DNA of 64,000 bases from Orychophragmus violaceus (taxonomy: Eukaryota > Streptophyta > Magnoliopsida > Brassicales > Brassicaceae), in the NCBI GenBank assembly GCA_030180135.1, contig CM058236.1, positions 1,054,001 through 1,118,000 of the forward strand, written 5' to 3'. A model generated the notes under the pieces. It ran no database searches, was not told where the DNA came from, and was given only the letters and a program-made list of their open reading frames with translations. The position numbers and the translations under genes were made by a program. Within the stretch, counting starts at the first letter, position 1. Each line of letters opens with the position of its first letter. Below are positions 1 through 8,395 of this stretch, piece by piece.

Positions 1-540
1 CAATGATCACACACCTTTGGTCCCTTCTTGTCTTGCTTGTATACCCTTATTGGCTGTTACAAGTTAGGATTCTCCACCTAAGAGACCTATGGAACCTTGC
101 TCCTTTTGAATTCTAGCACACACCTCTTCAAGGTTGGCCAAAGACTCGATCTTGCACATTTGGATCCACACTCATTGGCCTAAGAATTTTAAGTTCAGAC
201 CATAGAGTTTGGTACTTTCCAAGGTGCTTGGTGAACTCCATATCATCTTGGTGGAGTTCATTGCCTTCTTGATTTAAAAGTTTCGACTTAGATTGGATGT
301 GTTCCCATACACACCTTTGAGAGTTTCTCATCGATCCTTTGGATTTTCACAATATGAGTAGGCTTATAAGATAGCTGGATCTAGAGATGACTGAAGAAGA
401 CTAAGAACCGCTTGTTGATCTTCTTCCCATTCTCCTCTTCTTCTTTGAGGGCTTCTTTTTCTTCCTCGGATAGAGCCTCTTGGTCTTTGCCTTTTCTCTT
501 GAGAATTTTCTTTGAGCATTCACTTTAAATTACATGCTTC
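1..540 (-). pseudogene. Degenerate Ty1/copia gag fragment
   Basis: Read on the minus strand, this stretch encodes broken pieces of a copia-type gag (UBN2/retrotran_gag_2 style). The clearest piece is 128-331, with a WEHIQSKSK...YQTLWSELK arrangement like the capsid helices of copia gags. Frames change near 331 and again near 128, where a different frame continues with a NLEEVCARIQKEQGS-like segment. No protease or reverse transcriptase is visible, because the fragment runs off the left edge. An upstream Glu/Lys-rich stretch (about 420-500) may be its N-terminal side. It appears to be an old remnant. The family call is moderate and rests only on the residue pattern. I cannot assign 541-780. 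Confidence 0.5.
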
Positions 541-779
541 CAAAGTCTTCTTCCATTTATAGCGGTTTTAGTTAATTTAGACCACACAAGATAGTTGTTT
601 CCTCTAGGAATGGTTGGAAAAACTAATGGTTTTGAGCTCTCGGTGGTTATAACAAAAGAATCCATGGTTTAAGAAAGAAAAATTCGTTTGGGAATTTCGT
701 CGAACACATGGTGGGCATTTTTAAGAAATGGTGAGAAATTGAAAGTTATAGACAATTTTGGGAAAAGGAACAAGAGAGA

Positions 780-1571
780 ATCAAAAAGAGTAGTAGAATC
801 AAGATATTTATCTTGTGGACAGCTGCGGATTCTGTGGTCCCTTTCGCCACACTTCGCACACACTCTCCTTGCTTTCCAACATTTCCCCATGTGGTACTTC
901 CCGCAAGTGGTCCATTTGGTGCGGTTTTCATAGTTATGGTGATTAGCCCCGACTTGATCCCACTTCCTCTTTAGGTCCTTCCCGGATCGACTAGCCACTT
1001 CGTCATGTGGCTTAGCTCCCACCCGTTTCTACTCAGCCACGTTGGCCTCAACTGCAGAAGCCCTTTCTACCAACACAGAAATAGAGTCATAGGTGCAAAC
1101 CGAGCAGTGGGTACGAAGTTCCACTCGCAGGCCGCGAACGAAATGTCGCACTTGTACTGGTTTGTCCTCAACATCTCGTCCCACATAACGTCTGAGTCGT
1201 TCGAACTCTGATTCGTACTCACGGAGCATCTTGAGACCCTGGACCAAGTTCAAGTACTTTATTTCAATACTATCCCATGCCTCAGCTGGAAAGTACTTCC
1301 GGTTGAACTCGATCTCAAAGTCCGCAAACAAATCAATGAGCCCTTCGGCGCGCCTGTCCACGGACAACCACTAATTTTGTACATCCCTTTCTAGGAAGTG
1401 GATCGCTATATCCTTCTTGTAGTCCTCTGGACAACGTGTGGGTCTGAAGCTCTGGACTAACCGTGACTTCCACTCATCAGCCTCAAGTGGGTATGCAATT
1501 CCCTTGAAGTGTTTTGTTCCCAACTTGGTAATGTGTCCAAGGACATTGAGGTTGTCCACCTTACGGCTTTC
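780..1571 (-). pseudogene. Decayed Ty3/gypsy gag, C-terminal part (element G)
   Basis: Minus-strand pieces at 1371-1559, 1029-1367 and 669-1022 together read as the second half of a Ty3/gypsy gag. The capsid signature is clear: FEIEFNRKYFP, then an ESEFERLRRYVG-like helix and FVRGLRVELR, as in Retrotrans_gag. A zinc-knuckle region follows: CGKYHMGKC, then CAKCGERDHRIRSC (C-x2-C-x4-H-x4-C). After the second knuckle the reading frame loses similarity, so the 3' side (pol) is missing or beyond recognition. Stops separate the pieces. The gag is interrupted on its N-terminal side by element H and resumes at 4539. Family identity is well supported and coding capacity is lost. Confidence 0.75.
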
Positions 1572-1828
1572 CGATAAGACTCAGAGATGAGCTTATCAGA
1601 AGAGTGAAAAAAAGGATGTGAGAAGCAGAAGAAGGGGATGAGAAACGGAAGAAGAAGATGAGAAACATATAATTTTGTTTTTGATTGATCTTTTCGATAG
1701 ATTGTTTACATGAATCCAAAAGACTTAAATAAGGAACATAAAGACAATAGCAGTGAATAGGGATTGAATGCAGAAAACAATAGCAAGAGACGTGAGCCAA
1801 TTTAGGAGCCCAAAACGAGTTCGTATCA
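1572..1828 (-). repeat. H element 3' LTR
   Basis: 257-bp repeat, the 3' LTR because the element reads leftward. The first base pair of the terminal inverted dinucleotide is changed on its outer side (CG in place of TG at 1572). It is preceded in element orientation by the purine-rich GGGGGAGTA tract at about 1829-1842. Confidence 0.88.
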
Positions 1829-1856
1829 ATACTCCCCCGATGGAACAACCTTGTCC

Positions 1857-2258
1857 TCAAGGTTGAAGATTGATTGCAACCTCCCAACTTGAAAACTGTC
1901 CAACTACACTCCTCGGAATGATCAATCTGACATACTCGGGTGGTCTTGGTGAATGGAACCATTCATCAGTGAAAGAACAAGTCACATCCGGAACAACTTG
2001 GAGAGAACCCAGATAATCAAAATGTGGTGTTGAGATGATCTTGAGATTATCTTGCCACTGCACCATCTCCTTGAACAATGGATTCTCACCTTCAATATCC
2101 TCACCAAAAGCCATGATTTGTTCCTTATCGATCAGAGCTTCTATCTTGTAGAAGACCAGCTTGGTGATAGCGTCTCGCACTTGCTCGTATTGTCCTTCGC
2201 GGGTACCAGAATCAGGACCAGCCCTTCCTTTAAGAAGCCATTCCAGAAATTTAGTCAA
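1857..2258 (-). CDS. Unrecognised ORF in H element, C-terminal
   Basis: A 133-codon minus-strand frame, last in the H interior and ending about 30 bp before the purine-rich tract. It contains LEWLLKGRAG, a GQYEQVRDAITKL helix, and a Trp-containing QWQDNLKIISTPHFDYL stretch. I do not recognise a domain. Similar short end-of-polyprotein frames occur in retroelements that carry degraded gypsy sequence, so it could be a mutated pol tail rather than host sequence. It abuts the preceding frame (2255-3229) with a 4-nt overlap, which suggests they were once one ORF or are separated by a frameshift. Function unknown. Confidence 0.35.
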   Translation of the reverse strand: MTKFLEWLLKGRAGPDSGTREGQYEQVRDAITKLVFYKIEALIDKEQIMAFGEDIEGENPLFKEMVQWQDNLKIISTPHFDYLGSLQVVPDVTCSFTDEWFHSPRPPEYVRLIIPRSVVGQFSSWEVAINLQP

Positions 2259-3229
2259 GTAAGCATTTCAGTGGTGAGACATGCTTCCTTTACTTCTCTG
2301 ATTTTCCTTCCTGTCAGCATCAGAACCAAGCAGACTTTACTTCTTTCTTGAATCTCCTTAGAAGAATCTCTTGTGATGCTTGTCATTTTCCAACTAGTAT
2401 CACAGTAGAGAAACGAAATGTTCTCACATACCTCAACTCCAAGGTGAGTTTCCTTTTCCACAACATTGTTGTTACCTCTGTAACTTAATAATTGGGCTTC
2501 AACTTGTTTCCAATTGTTAGAGATATCATTTGGAATTTTGTGAGTCAAACCATCTCGCCCTTCCATCAGATAAAACGTAATCCCTGTGATACTAACTCCA
2601 GCAGCTCTAAATGATGATGCAACCACAATAGATATGAGATTAGCAGTCATGTTGTTCCCACGAGCTTGAATTACTGTTATCCTTTCACCCGGTTTCCAAA
2701 CTCTGTATTGCAGCTGCAAAATTAGCAGTCCCTTCCTAATCATGAATCTTTCTTCCTCAAACGACAGGTCCTTCCTAAGTTTGGAGTTCAACAGTTTGTA
2801 AGCCTCTTTTACGGCTACAACTCGATACAACAAAATGATGCCTAGGCCCTTCCTTTTGAAGTTTCCTGTTATATCAATCTCAGTAGTTAAATGACCTCTT
2901 GGCACTTCTAGCATCTGCCCATTTTCAGATTTTTTGTTACTTGAGATACTTTTTCCTAGACAGACAGATTCGCTGAATCCATAAGCGAGAATTGACATAA
3001 CTTCTGAGCTTCCCTGGCCACTATTTATACCAAACACACTGTGACTAAGCTCTTGTACGTATTCACCCAGATTATGAGAGTGTGGTCCATAATCAAAAAG
3101 CTGAGTAATGCGTTTCACTCCGCTATCAACAATCCATCTTTTTCCCCGCGGTATCCTCTTGTTCTCTGTATGGTCTCCACAATCTGAGGTAGATCCAAAG
3201 GTTGCGAAATGGATATCTTTGGACAACAA
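2255..3229 (-). CDS. Unrecognised long ORF in H element
   Basis: A 324-codon minus-strand frame overlapping the RRM ORF by 115 nt in another frame. I recognise no domain. Visible features are a basic NKRIPRGKRWIVDSGVKR stretch near residues 24-41, a FGINSGQGSSEV segment, and a hydrophobic stretch around ANLISIVVASSFRAAGVSITGITFYL. No RT, integrase or protease motif is present. An open frame this long is unusual in a decayed element, so it may be captured host sequence continuous with the RRM ORF through a frameshift. It could equally be chance-open sequence. Start uncertain. Confidence 0.4.
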   Translation of the reverse strand: MLSKDIHFATFGSTSDCGDHTENKRIPRGKRWIVDSGVKRITQLFDYGPHSHNLGEYVQELSHSVFGINSGQGSSEVMSILAYGFSESVCLGKSISSNKKSENGQMLEVPRGHLTTEIDITGNFKRKGLGIILLYRVVAVKEAYKLLNSKLRKDLSFEEERFMIRKGLLILQLQYRVWKPGERITVIQARGNNMTANLISIVVASSFRAAGVSITGITFYLMEGRDGLTHKIPNDISNNWKQVEAQLLSYRGNNNVVEKETHLGVEVCENISFLYCDTSWKMTSITRDSSKEIQERSKVCLVLMLTGRKIREVKEACLTTEMLT

Positions 3230-3858
3230 CCGTCATATATATTTCGACCATCTAAAGCAGTTCTAGCAGAAATAGCTTCCTGTTGTGATTGATACTGTAT
3301 AATAGCTTGGAAACTAGCAGATTCCTGGATAATTAACAGCTTCACCACCAATCCATAGGGATCAAAAACTTGATGCAGTACCTCAACCGTGACTGGATAC
3401 AGTATTTGTTGCACTGCGACTAAGAGACTACAGCTTGGCTCATCTATTCTTCTTACGGTGTTTTCAAGGATTGAGAACTTAATGTCCATCTCACAACATC
3501 CTTCGTATATGTAACAACCATGTAAAGAACCTTTATTAGCGACAGCACACTGATGTGACTGATAATGTATAAAAGCTTGGACACCAGCATATTGATGGAT
3601 CATGACTAGATTCTCCATGAGCCCATACGGCGAAAACACTTGACGAAGTACATCTTCAGTGATCGGATACCATACATTCTTCACAGTGACTAGGAGAACA
3701 CGACTCAGCCCATCCATTCTACTGATCGAATTTTCCAGACAATCCCTGAAATCCTTCTGTCCATTCCCAGGCTTCTCGTTCATACCCGCAATGAACCCAT
3801 TCGTTACTCTATGGACCCACTGTCTAGATTCTTTAGATGAACCATAACCAGAACACAT
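3115..3858 (-). CDS. Captured PTB-like protein with two tandem RRM domains
   Basis: A 247-codon minus-strand frame with two copies of an RRM resembling the second RRM of plant polypyrimidine tract-binding protein (PTB3 type). Repeat 1 spans about residues 53-130, with LLVTVKNVWYPITEDVLRQV, a VQAFIHYQS beta strand and IYEGCC. Repeat 2 spans about residues 144-218, with LLVAVQQILYPVTVEVLHQV, FQAIIQYQSQQ and GRNIYDGCC. The conserved YPIT/YPVT entry to helix 1, the HQVF.PYG end of that helix, and the NIYDGCC edge strand all fit PTB RRM2. Plant PTB3 has one such RRM2, so a tandem duplication is unusual. The ORF lies inside H between its LTRs, so it is a transduced copy, not the host gene. RNA binding is plausible from family knowledge; expression is not shown. 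It overlaps the next frame. Confidence 0.75.
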   Translation of the reverse strand: MCSGYGSSKESRQWVHRVTNGFIAGMNEKPGNGQKDFRDCLENSISRMDGLSRVLLVTVKNVWYPITEDVLRQVFSPYGLMENLVMIHQYAGVQAFIHYQSHQCAVANKGSLHGCYIYEGCCEMDIKFSILENTVRRIDEPSCSLLVAVQQILYPVTVEVLHQVFDPYGLVVKLLIIQESASFQAIIQYQSQQEAISARTALDGRNIYDGCCPKISISQPLDLPQIVETIQRTRGYRGEKDGLLIAE

Positions 3859-4265
3859 TCCATAGTGTTTATAAGCTAGATCAAGTCTTTGATGTGTTAC
3901 CTTTTTCCCATTGTTGAAGGTAACTTCAGATTCAGATCACTCATTACCTGTTCGATTACCTTCTCTACGTGATTGCCCAGATTAACCTTCAGCTTTGATT
4001 CATCTGGACTTGTTGGAGTTACTGATCCACCGATTACAGGGTCACTCAATTTCTAACCCACCACCGGATCGACCCACTTCTCCAGATCCTGAACCGGTTC
4101 ATGCTCCACCGGTTTGGTCTCTGAGTTATGCTGGAGTTCAAGCTCCGGTTCGTACGATTCAGCCGTCCCGATGAAGGTTGGGGGTCATCATCTTCTCCAG
4201 TCTGGCTTGTATATCCTGGAGAGATTCCCAAATGCGATCATAGGTTTCTTGGTCGAGAGGATAAA
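3859..4265 (-). other. H element leader with decayed gag-like start
   Basis: Between the PBS (4266-4280) and the RRM ORF, minus-strand frames show a gypsy-gag-like beginning (an IWESLQDIQARLEKMM segment), then stops and frame changes. A VEKVIEQVMSDLNLKL helix appears just upstream of the RRM region. This suggests that the captured sequence replaced or followed a gag start. No open frame covers it. Confidence 0.4.
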
Positions 4266-4280
4266 CCTGCTCTGATACCA
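4266..4280 (-). other. H element primer binding site
   Basis: The minus strand reads TGGTATCAGAGCAGG immediately inside the 5' LTR, complementary to the 3' end of plant initiator tRNA-Met. It fixes the orientation of H. Confidence 0.88.
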
Positions 4281-4281
4281 T

Positions 4282-4538
4282 TGATAAGACTCAGAGATGA
4301 GCTTATCGGAAGAGTGACAGAAAGGAGGTGAGAAGCAGAAGAAGGAGATGAGAAACCGAAGAAGAAGATGAGAAACATATAATTTTGTTTTTGATTCATC
4401 TTTTTGATAGATTGTTTACATGAATCCAAAAGACTTAAATAAGGAACATAAAGACAATAGCAGTGAATTGGGCTTGAATGCAGAAAACAATAGCAAGAGA
4501 CGTGAGCCCATTTAGGAGCCCAAAACGAGTTCGTATCA
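4282..4538 (-). repeat. H element 5' LTR
   Basis: 257-bp LTR with intact TG...CA ends on the minus strand, followed by a one-base spacer and the PBS. Its flank (CTTTA at 4539) nearly matches the flank of the other LTR. An AT-rich TATTTAAG on the minus strand near 4435-4442 could serve as a TATA element, though this is weak. Confidence 0.88.
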
Positions 4539-4950
4539 CTTTACCTAGGGGGCGGTGGCTCTATCTCAACAACGTCCTCCACATCCTCCTGATACTTCGT
4601 CTCCGGAATGGTGACACGGATCCTAGCTCTATAATTTTGCCGTTTTCTTAAAACGAAGTGATGTTCTGGTCAAGAACCGTCAGCTGGTCCATGACCATAT
4701 TCAGCATGGTCCACATCTCTTCGATTTTTGGGACCACAGTTGGTGGATCACCACCACCCGTAGAACCATTTCCCACATTCCGGTCTCAGTGTGAGCCGCA
4801 TGTGAGGAATCACCCATCTCCTGCTATCCTTCCATATCCTGGACGTCGAGTCCATGACCCTAGTCTGAATAGGTGCAGGATTATCTTCTGGGTAACCACA
4901 GGTCCGGTCACACCAGGAGGGATAGGCGTGGTCTGGTTCTATGAGCCTTG
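4539..4950 (-). pseudogene. Decayed Ty3/gypsy gag, N-terminal part (element G)
   Basis: The other half of the gag interrupted by H. Reading leftward, the sequence goes from a leader into a Pro/Gly- and Glu-rich gag N-terminus, then a helix-forming stretch around 4640-4740, reaching the insertion point at 4539. Several frames are broken. Its place between the G leader and H, and the continuation at 1371-1559, justify the call more than protein similarity does. Confidence 0.5.
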
Positions 4951-5148
4951 ACCAGTACCAGCCACCTCCTTATCCCTAGTTCGTTTTCTAATCTTGCTTT
5001 TTCGAACCTGAAGATTCAAAAAAGTTAGTCAACCTAACAAGCAATCTCCAAGCCTAATAAAAACTAACTAATACGAACATCTAACCCCAGATGTGTGGTG
5101 TATCTCTAACCCAACTGTCCTAGAAACAACTCCGCTATGATATCAACT
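4951..5148 (-). other. G element leader and primer binding site
   Basis: Untranslated leader of G. The minus strand at 5129-5147 reads TTGATATCATAGCGGAGTTG-like sequence. Its TGATATCATAGC resembles the initiator-Met PBS (TGGTATCAGAGC) with two changes. It lies directly inside the LTR end. Confidence 0.55.
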
Positions 5149-5951
5149 TGGAACACCCCATCCCGGCCATAGGGCCTAGGAGGATGCCTCATATCCTATT
5201 TGTTCTACCTTGAGGTTTAATACATTCTCTAAGTCCTAATTTCAAGAATTATTATATCCAATCATTCATTCAATTATATCTAAGGCAATGAGAAAAGCAT
5301 AAGATAATAAAACAAATATTTTATTAATCAAACCAAGGTACTGAATACAATGTAGAGTATGCTCAATAGGAAAATATAATTGTTCCAGTCCTAACTATTT
5401 GTCTATTACACCACTCGTCCATAGGGTCTTGTGTCAGCATCCTAGGCCTGATCATCCCTATGATTAACCTCATGTCCTGCATACATAAAATACATAAGAG
5501 ATATATCAAGATCTTACTCATATCCAACAACCTAGCAAAGCCAATATCTATATGCAATATGTTTCCCCCAACAATTGCAAAAACTCCTAAGCCTAAGTCC
5601 CTATTTGGTTGAATAACACCTGAACTAGTCATGACCACTAGTCGTGTCATGTAACGCAGACGGATGCCATTACCGTGACCGCTCCATACCAGTATTACCA
5701 AGTAGTACTCGGACTTGACCGTGATCGCCAGTTCACCCTGGACCGTACCACTAGAGAGCCACCTGAGGACGCCGTCCGTCGACATTTGACTACCTGTCCC
5801 ACAGACGTGTCGATTAGCCGCACACGACCCGTCCCAAGGCCCGTTTGTGCCCTTCTTGCGGATCAACCACGGTCGTCCGACCACTTGCAACCGTCCACGA
5901 TCTTGGCCTACGGCCGATCATGGCTTCTATGGAAACTTATTCGGTCACCCT
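5149..5951 (-). repeat. G element 5' LTR, interrupted by A
   Basis: On the minus strand an LTR ends ...GGGTGTTCCA at 5149, just before the PBS-like site. The sequence to the right behaves as LTR: it has no long credible ORF and contains the GGATGGGGTGTTCC end. Element A inserted at 5951/5952 and duplicated ACCCT. The outer LTR boundary (its TG start) is not visible before A. It may lie at or beyond 23412, but I could not match that side. The left LTR of G is outside the window. Confidence 0.55.
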
Positions 5952-6856
5952 TGTAATACCCTGTATCAAGAAATGGTCAGCGGATAGCAGAAAAGTCAAC
6001 AGGGACATTTCTGTAATTTCCAGAAGGTGAGGGGCATTTTGGTAAACTTACCAAAACACGAGCCGGAAGCTAAGACGGGCCAAATGTTATTCTTTTTAAG
6101 TAAAGAAAACATTTAGAAGATCAGGAATGGTGGAAACGGAGATTAAACTAGTTTTTCGGGTTATCGGGAATGGAAACCGATAAAACCGACAAAACTTGTA
6201 AAACCCATAACGGGAGCTGCGGGTGTCCGTTTGAAGTAATTAAAATTGCTAAATTCATATAAGATCATATGAAATCTGAAAAGGAGGATTGGTGGATTTA
6301 TAGAAGCAGCTAAAGAGTTTTTAAAATATTAAACATTAAACCGGTTTTTTCGAGAAAGCGATACAATGTTCGGGCAAGCGAGAGGACCTTCTAAACTCCA
6401 CCAAAAATTATGAAATTTGGACCACAGCCTCTTGAGAAGATTTAAAAGCCACGGTTAAAAGGATTCAGCAAGATTCAATGCCTAGATTAAGTTATAAATT
6501 TTAGATCATTAATGGGTGATTAATGACTAAAATTCCAAAATAAATTCATGGGAGCTTGGGCTTGGTTTGGGGATGATTGTAGCTGATATCTGAAGTCATT
6601 ATGGACCTAATTCAAGCCCAGTTACAAGTTGAGCCACGAAATGAAGCAAGAAGAGGGAAAAGGAGGCCTTGTGGGTAAGATACATTGAATCTACAAAACA
6701 TTTTGTGGACCAAGCTCAATGGGCTTTTTCTTGGACTTCATGAGGATAATAAAAAGATAAGAAGGAGTGTTTTTGGCCAACATCTGGCCTAGGGTCTTGG
6801 CATAAGAGGAGAGTGGAGAGGAGACAAGTGGAGGGTGGAGATTAACTCCCTTTGGC

Positions 6857-6863
6857 TATAAAA
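6857..6863 (+). promoter_or_regulatory. TATA box of A 5' LTR
   Basis: TATAAAA within GGCTATAAAAAGGACC, about 40 bp upstream of a CTCACAAGAG segment that begins the purine tract. The matching site in the 3' LTR near 20753 has changed to CTAAAAAAAGG, so that copy has probably lost its TATA. Confidence 0.65.
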
Positions 6864-6894
6864 AGGACCTCTCCCCCTCCCATTTTCTTCACAA

Positions 6895-7225
6895 CAAAAA
6901 CTCACAAGAGAAAAGAAGAGGGAGAGGAGAGAAAGAAGAGAGAAGGAAGAGAAGAAGAAGAGAGGAGGAGGCGCAAAGGAGAAGGAGGAGAAGGAGAAGA
7001 GGAAGCCGGAGAAGAAGAAGAAGAAGAAGGAGGAGGAGGAAGAAGAAGAAGACCGGAGGAAGAGGAAGAGAGAGAGAAAGAGGAGAGAGAAAGTAGAGAG
7101 AGAAAGAAGAAAGAGAAAGTAGAGAGAGAAAGAAGAAAGAGAAAGTAGAGAAGAGAGAGAGCCGGAAGAGAGAGAACCGGAGGAAAGAGAAAGAGAACCG
7201 GAGGAGAGAGAGAAGAGATTAGTCT
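6895..7225 (+). repeat. GA-rich purine tract in A 5' LTR
   Basis: About 330 bases of almost pure purine (GAGA, GAAGAAG, GGAGGA), including tandem GAGAGAGAAAGAAGAAAGAGAAAGT-type units (7080-7150). It begins just after the expected transcription start. GA repeats are candidate sites for GAGA-binding (BPC) proteins. The 3' LTR carries the same tract at about 20810-21120. Confidence 0.8.
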
Positions 7226-7927
7226 GGAGGCTCAGTCGGAATCACGAAGGTCAACGGTATGGTCAAGTACGGGTCAAGGTCGGGTCAAAGAGACGGAGGT
7301 TCGGGGAAGGTTCGGATTAGCGTTGGGTTCGTACCGGGTCTCGTTGTTCCGCTAGTCCGTCAATCCGTCCGTCCGTCGTCATAATAGCAATGTGAGTCGG
7401 CTCAAACACCGTAGATGAAGCATATAGAACGGGAAATTAGAAACCATAGAATTAAGTAATTGCATACCCGAGTTGAGACTAATTGGTGTTTGATGACTGA
7501 AGTGACGGAATATCGGTAAATTGGTTAGGGTTCAAGACGCATGCTAAGAGTATAACATTAAACGGACTAAACCCGTTGTGTGCTACTAGGTTGCTAGTAA
7601 TGTTGATTGTTGCATGCATATAGTCGTGGCATGATAGGGCCGTATATGCATATATACGTATGTAAAGAACGATATCGAATGAATCTAAGTACGGGAATTA
7701 AGACGGTGTTAAAAGATGGAATTAAACCTAACCAATGTATGGTGTATGAATCGATATCAGGGTTGAGTTGGAGGTTAAAGAAAAGTAAATGAATTAAGTA
7801 ATGGAAAGATGAGACGCCGGGGAGTTTAGTAAGCTGCTAGCTCTAAACCGACGGATCGGGAATTTAATAAAAGAGATTCAGGAAAGGTTAAGAAAAGGGG
7901 ATGTGATATGATTGGTGTGCCGTCTAC

Positions 7928-8026
7928 GGATTAGCAATCCGCTAATCCCAGGTAGCGGACTTGAATGGGTTAAAAGTGAACGTTAATGAGATATGGGCGG
8001 TCTACGGGTTAGCAATCCGCTAATGC
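7928..8026 (+). other. Paired stem-loops in A 5' LTR
   Basis: Two near-identical units about 78 bp apart. Each has the inverted repeat GGATTAGC-AATCC-GCTAATCC (7928-7948; variant 8006-8026) flanked by CTAC and GTAG that extend the stem. The pair recurs in every LARD LTR here (21834/21902, 29985/30063, 36665/36743). Confidence 0.7.
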
Positions 8027-8137
8027 ATGGTAGCGGACGTGAATTTGTTAAAAGACACTGGAAACCCTAATAGGCCTGGTTGTGTGATGATTGTGTGGTT
8101 GTGTTGTTGTTGTTGAGCTTTTTGTGCAGGCCTATTA

Positions 8138-8165
8138 GATCGTCTCGGTGTTGGGCCGAGCGATC
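8138..8165 (+). other. Covarying hairpin in A 5' LTR
   Basis: GATCG-T-CTCGG, loop TGTTGGG, CCGAG-CGATC. In A-prime (30202-30229 and 36882-36909) the lower stem is GATTG/CAATC, a paired C-to-T and G-to-A change that keeps base pairing. The other A LTR has it at 22034-22061. Confidence 0.7.
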
Positions 8166-8265
8166 CTGTTGTTACTTAACTTGGTCACGGGACTGGTTAA
8201 GCCGTGGTTGCTGACTCGGTGTGGTGCCGAGACAGAGCGGTGGCGTTGGTGTGTGTGTGCGTGTG

Positions 8266-8395
8266 TAGACTTGCGGGATGTGGTGATGAGATTTTTGTTG
8301 GGAATTGATTGAGTACGATTACTAGAGTCCGAGCGAGTCTGCGTGTTTACATTTATGCACTAGGACTCTAGGGTGCGTTAGATCCCGCAAGTCTA
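8266..8395 (+). other. Nested stem structure in A 5' LTR
   Basis: Outer arms TAGACTTGCGGGAT (8266-8279) and ATCCCGCAAGTCTA (8382-8395) are perfect reverse complements. They enclose inner arms CTAGAGTCC (8322-8330) and GGACTCTAG (8363-8371), also perfect. Such nested pairing suggests a folded RNA domain in the LTR transcript. Confidence 0.7.

Larger units (their letters stand above)
1572..4538 (-). mobile_element. Non-autonomous LTR retrotransposon H with captured RRM domains
   Basis: Two 257-bp direct repeats (1572-1828 and 4282-4538) bound this 2967-bp element. On the minus strand the LTR runs from TGATACGAACTCG to GAGTCTTATCA. It is followed directly by a PBS matching initiator tRNA-Met (TGGTATCAGAGCAGG, complement of 4266-4280). 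A purine-rich tract with GGGGGAGTA lies next to the left LTR. The flanks CTTTC (1567-1571) and CTTTA (4539-4543) look like a TSD with one change. H is inserted in the gag of element G, whose sequence resumes on both sides. The interior has no protease, RT or integrase. It has host-like ORFs, including two RRM domains. The LTRs differ at a modest number of sites by eye, so the insertion is not brand new. Mobilisation in trans is inference. Confidence 0.88.

Noticed and set aside
3115..3858. Interpretation as the host PTB gene
   Set aside because: It lies between LTRs with PBS and purine tract, lacks other PTB domains, and has a duplicated RRM2.
6852..7148. 98-codon Lys/Glu/Arg-rich ORF
   Set aside because: It is the translation of the GA purine tract in the A LTR. 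Low complexity, no start context, and the tract varies in length between LTRs.
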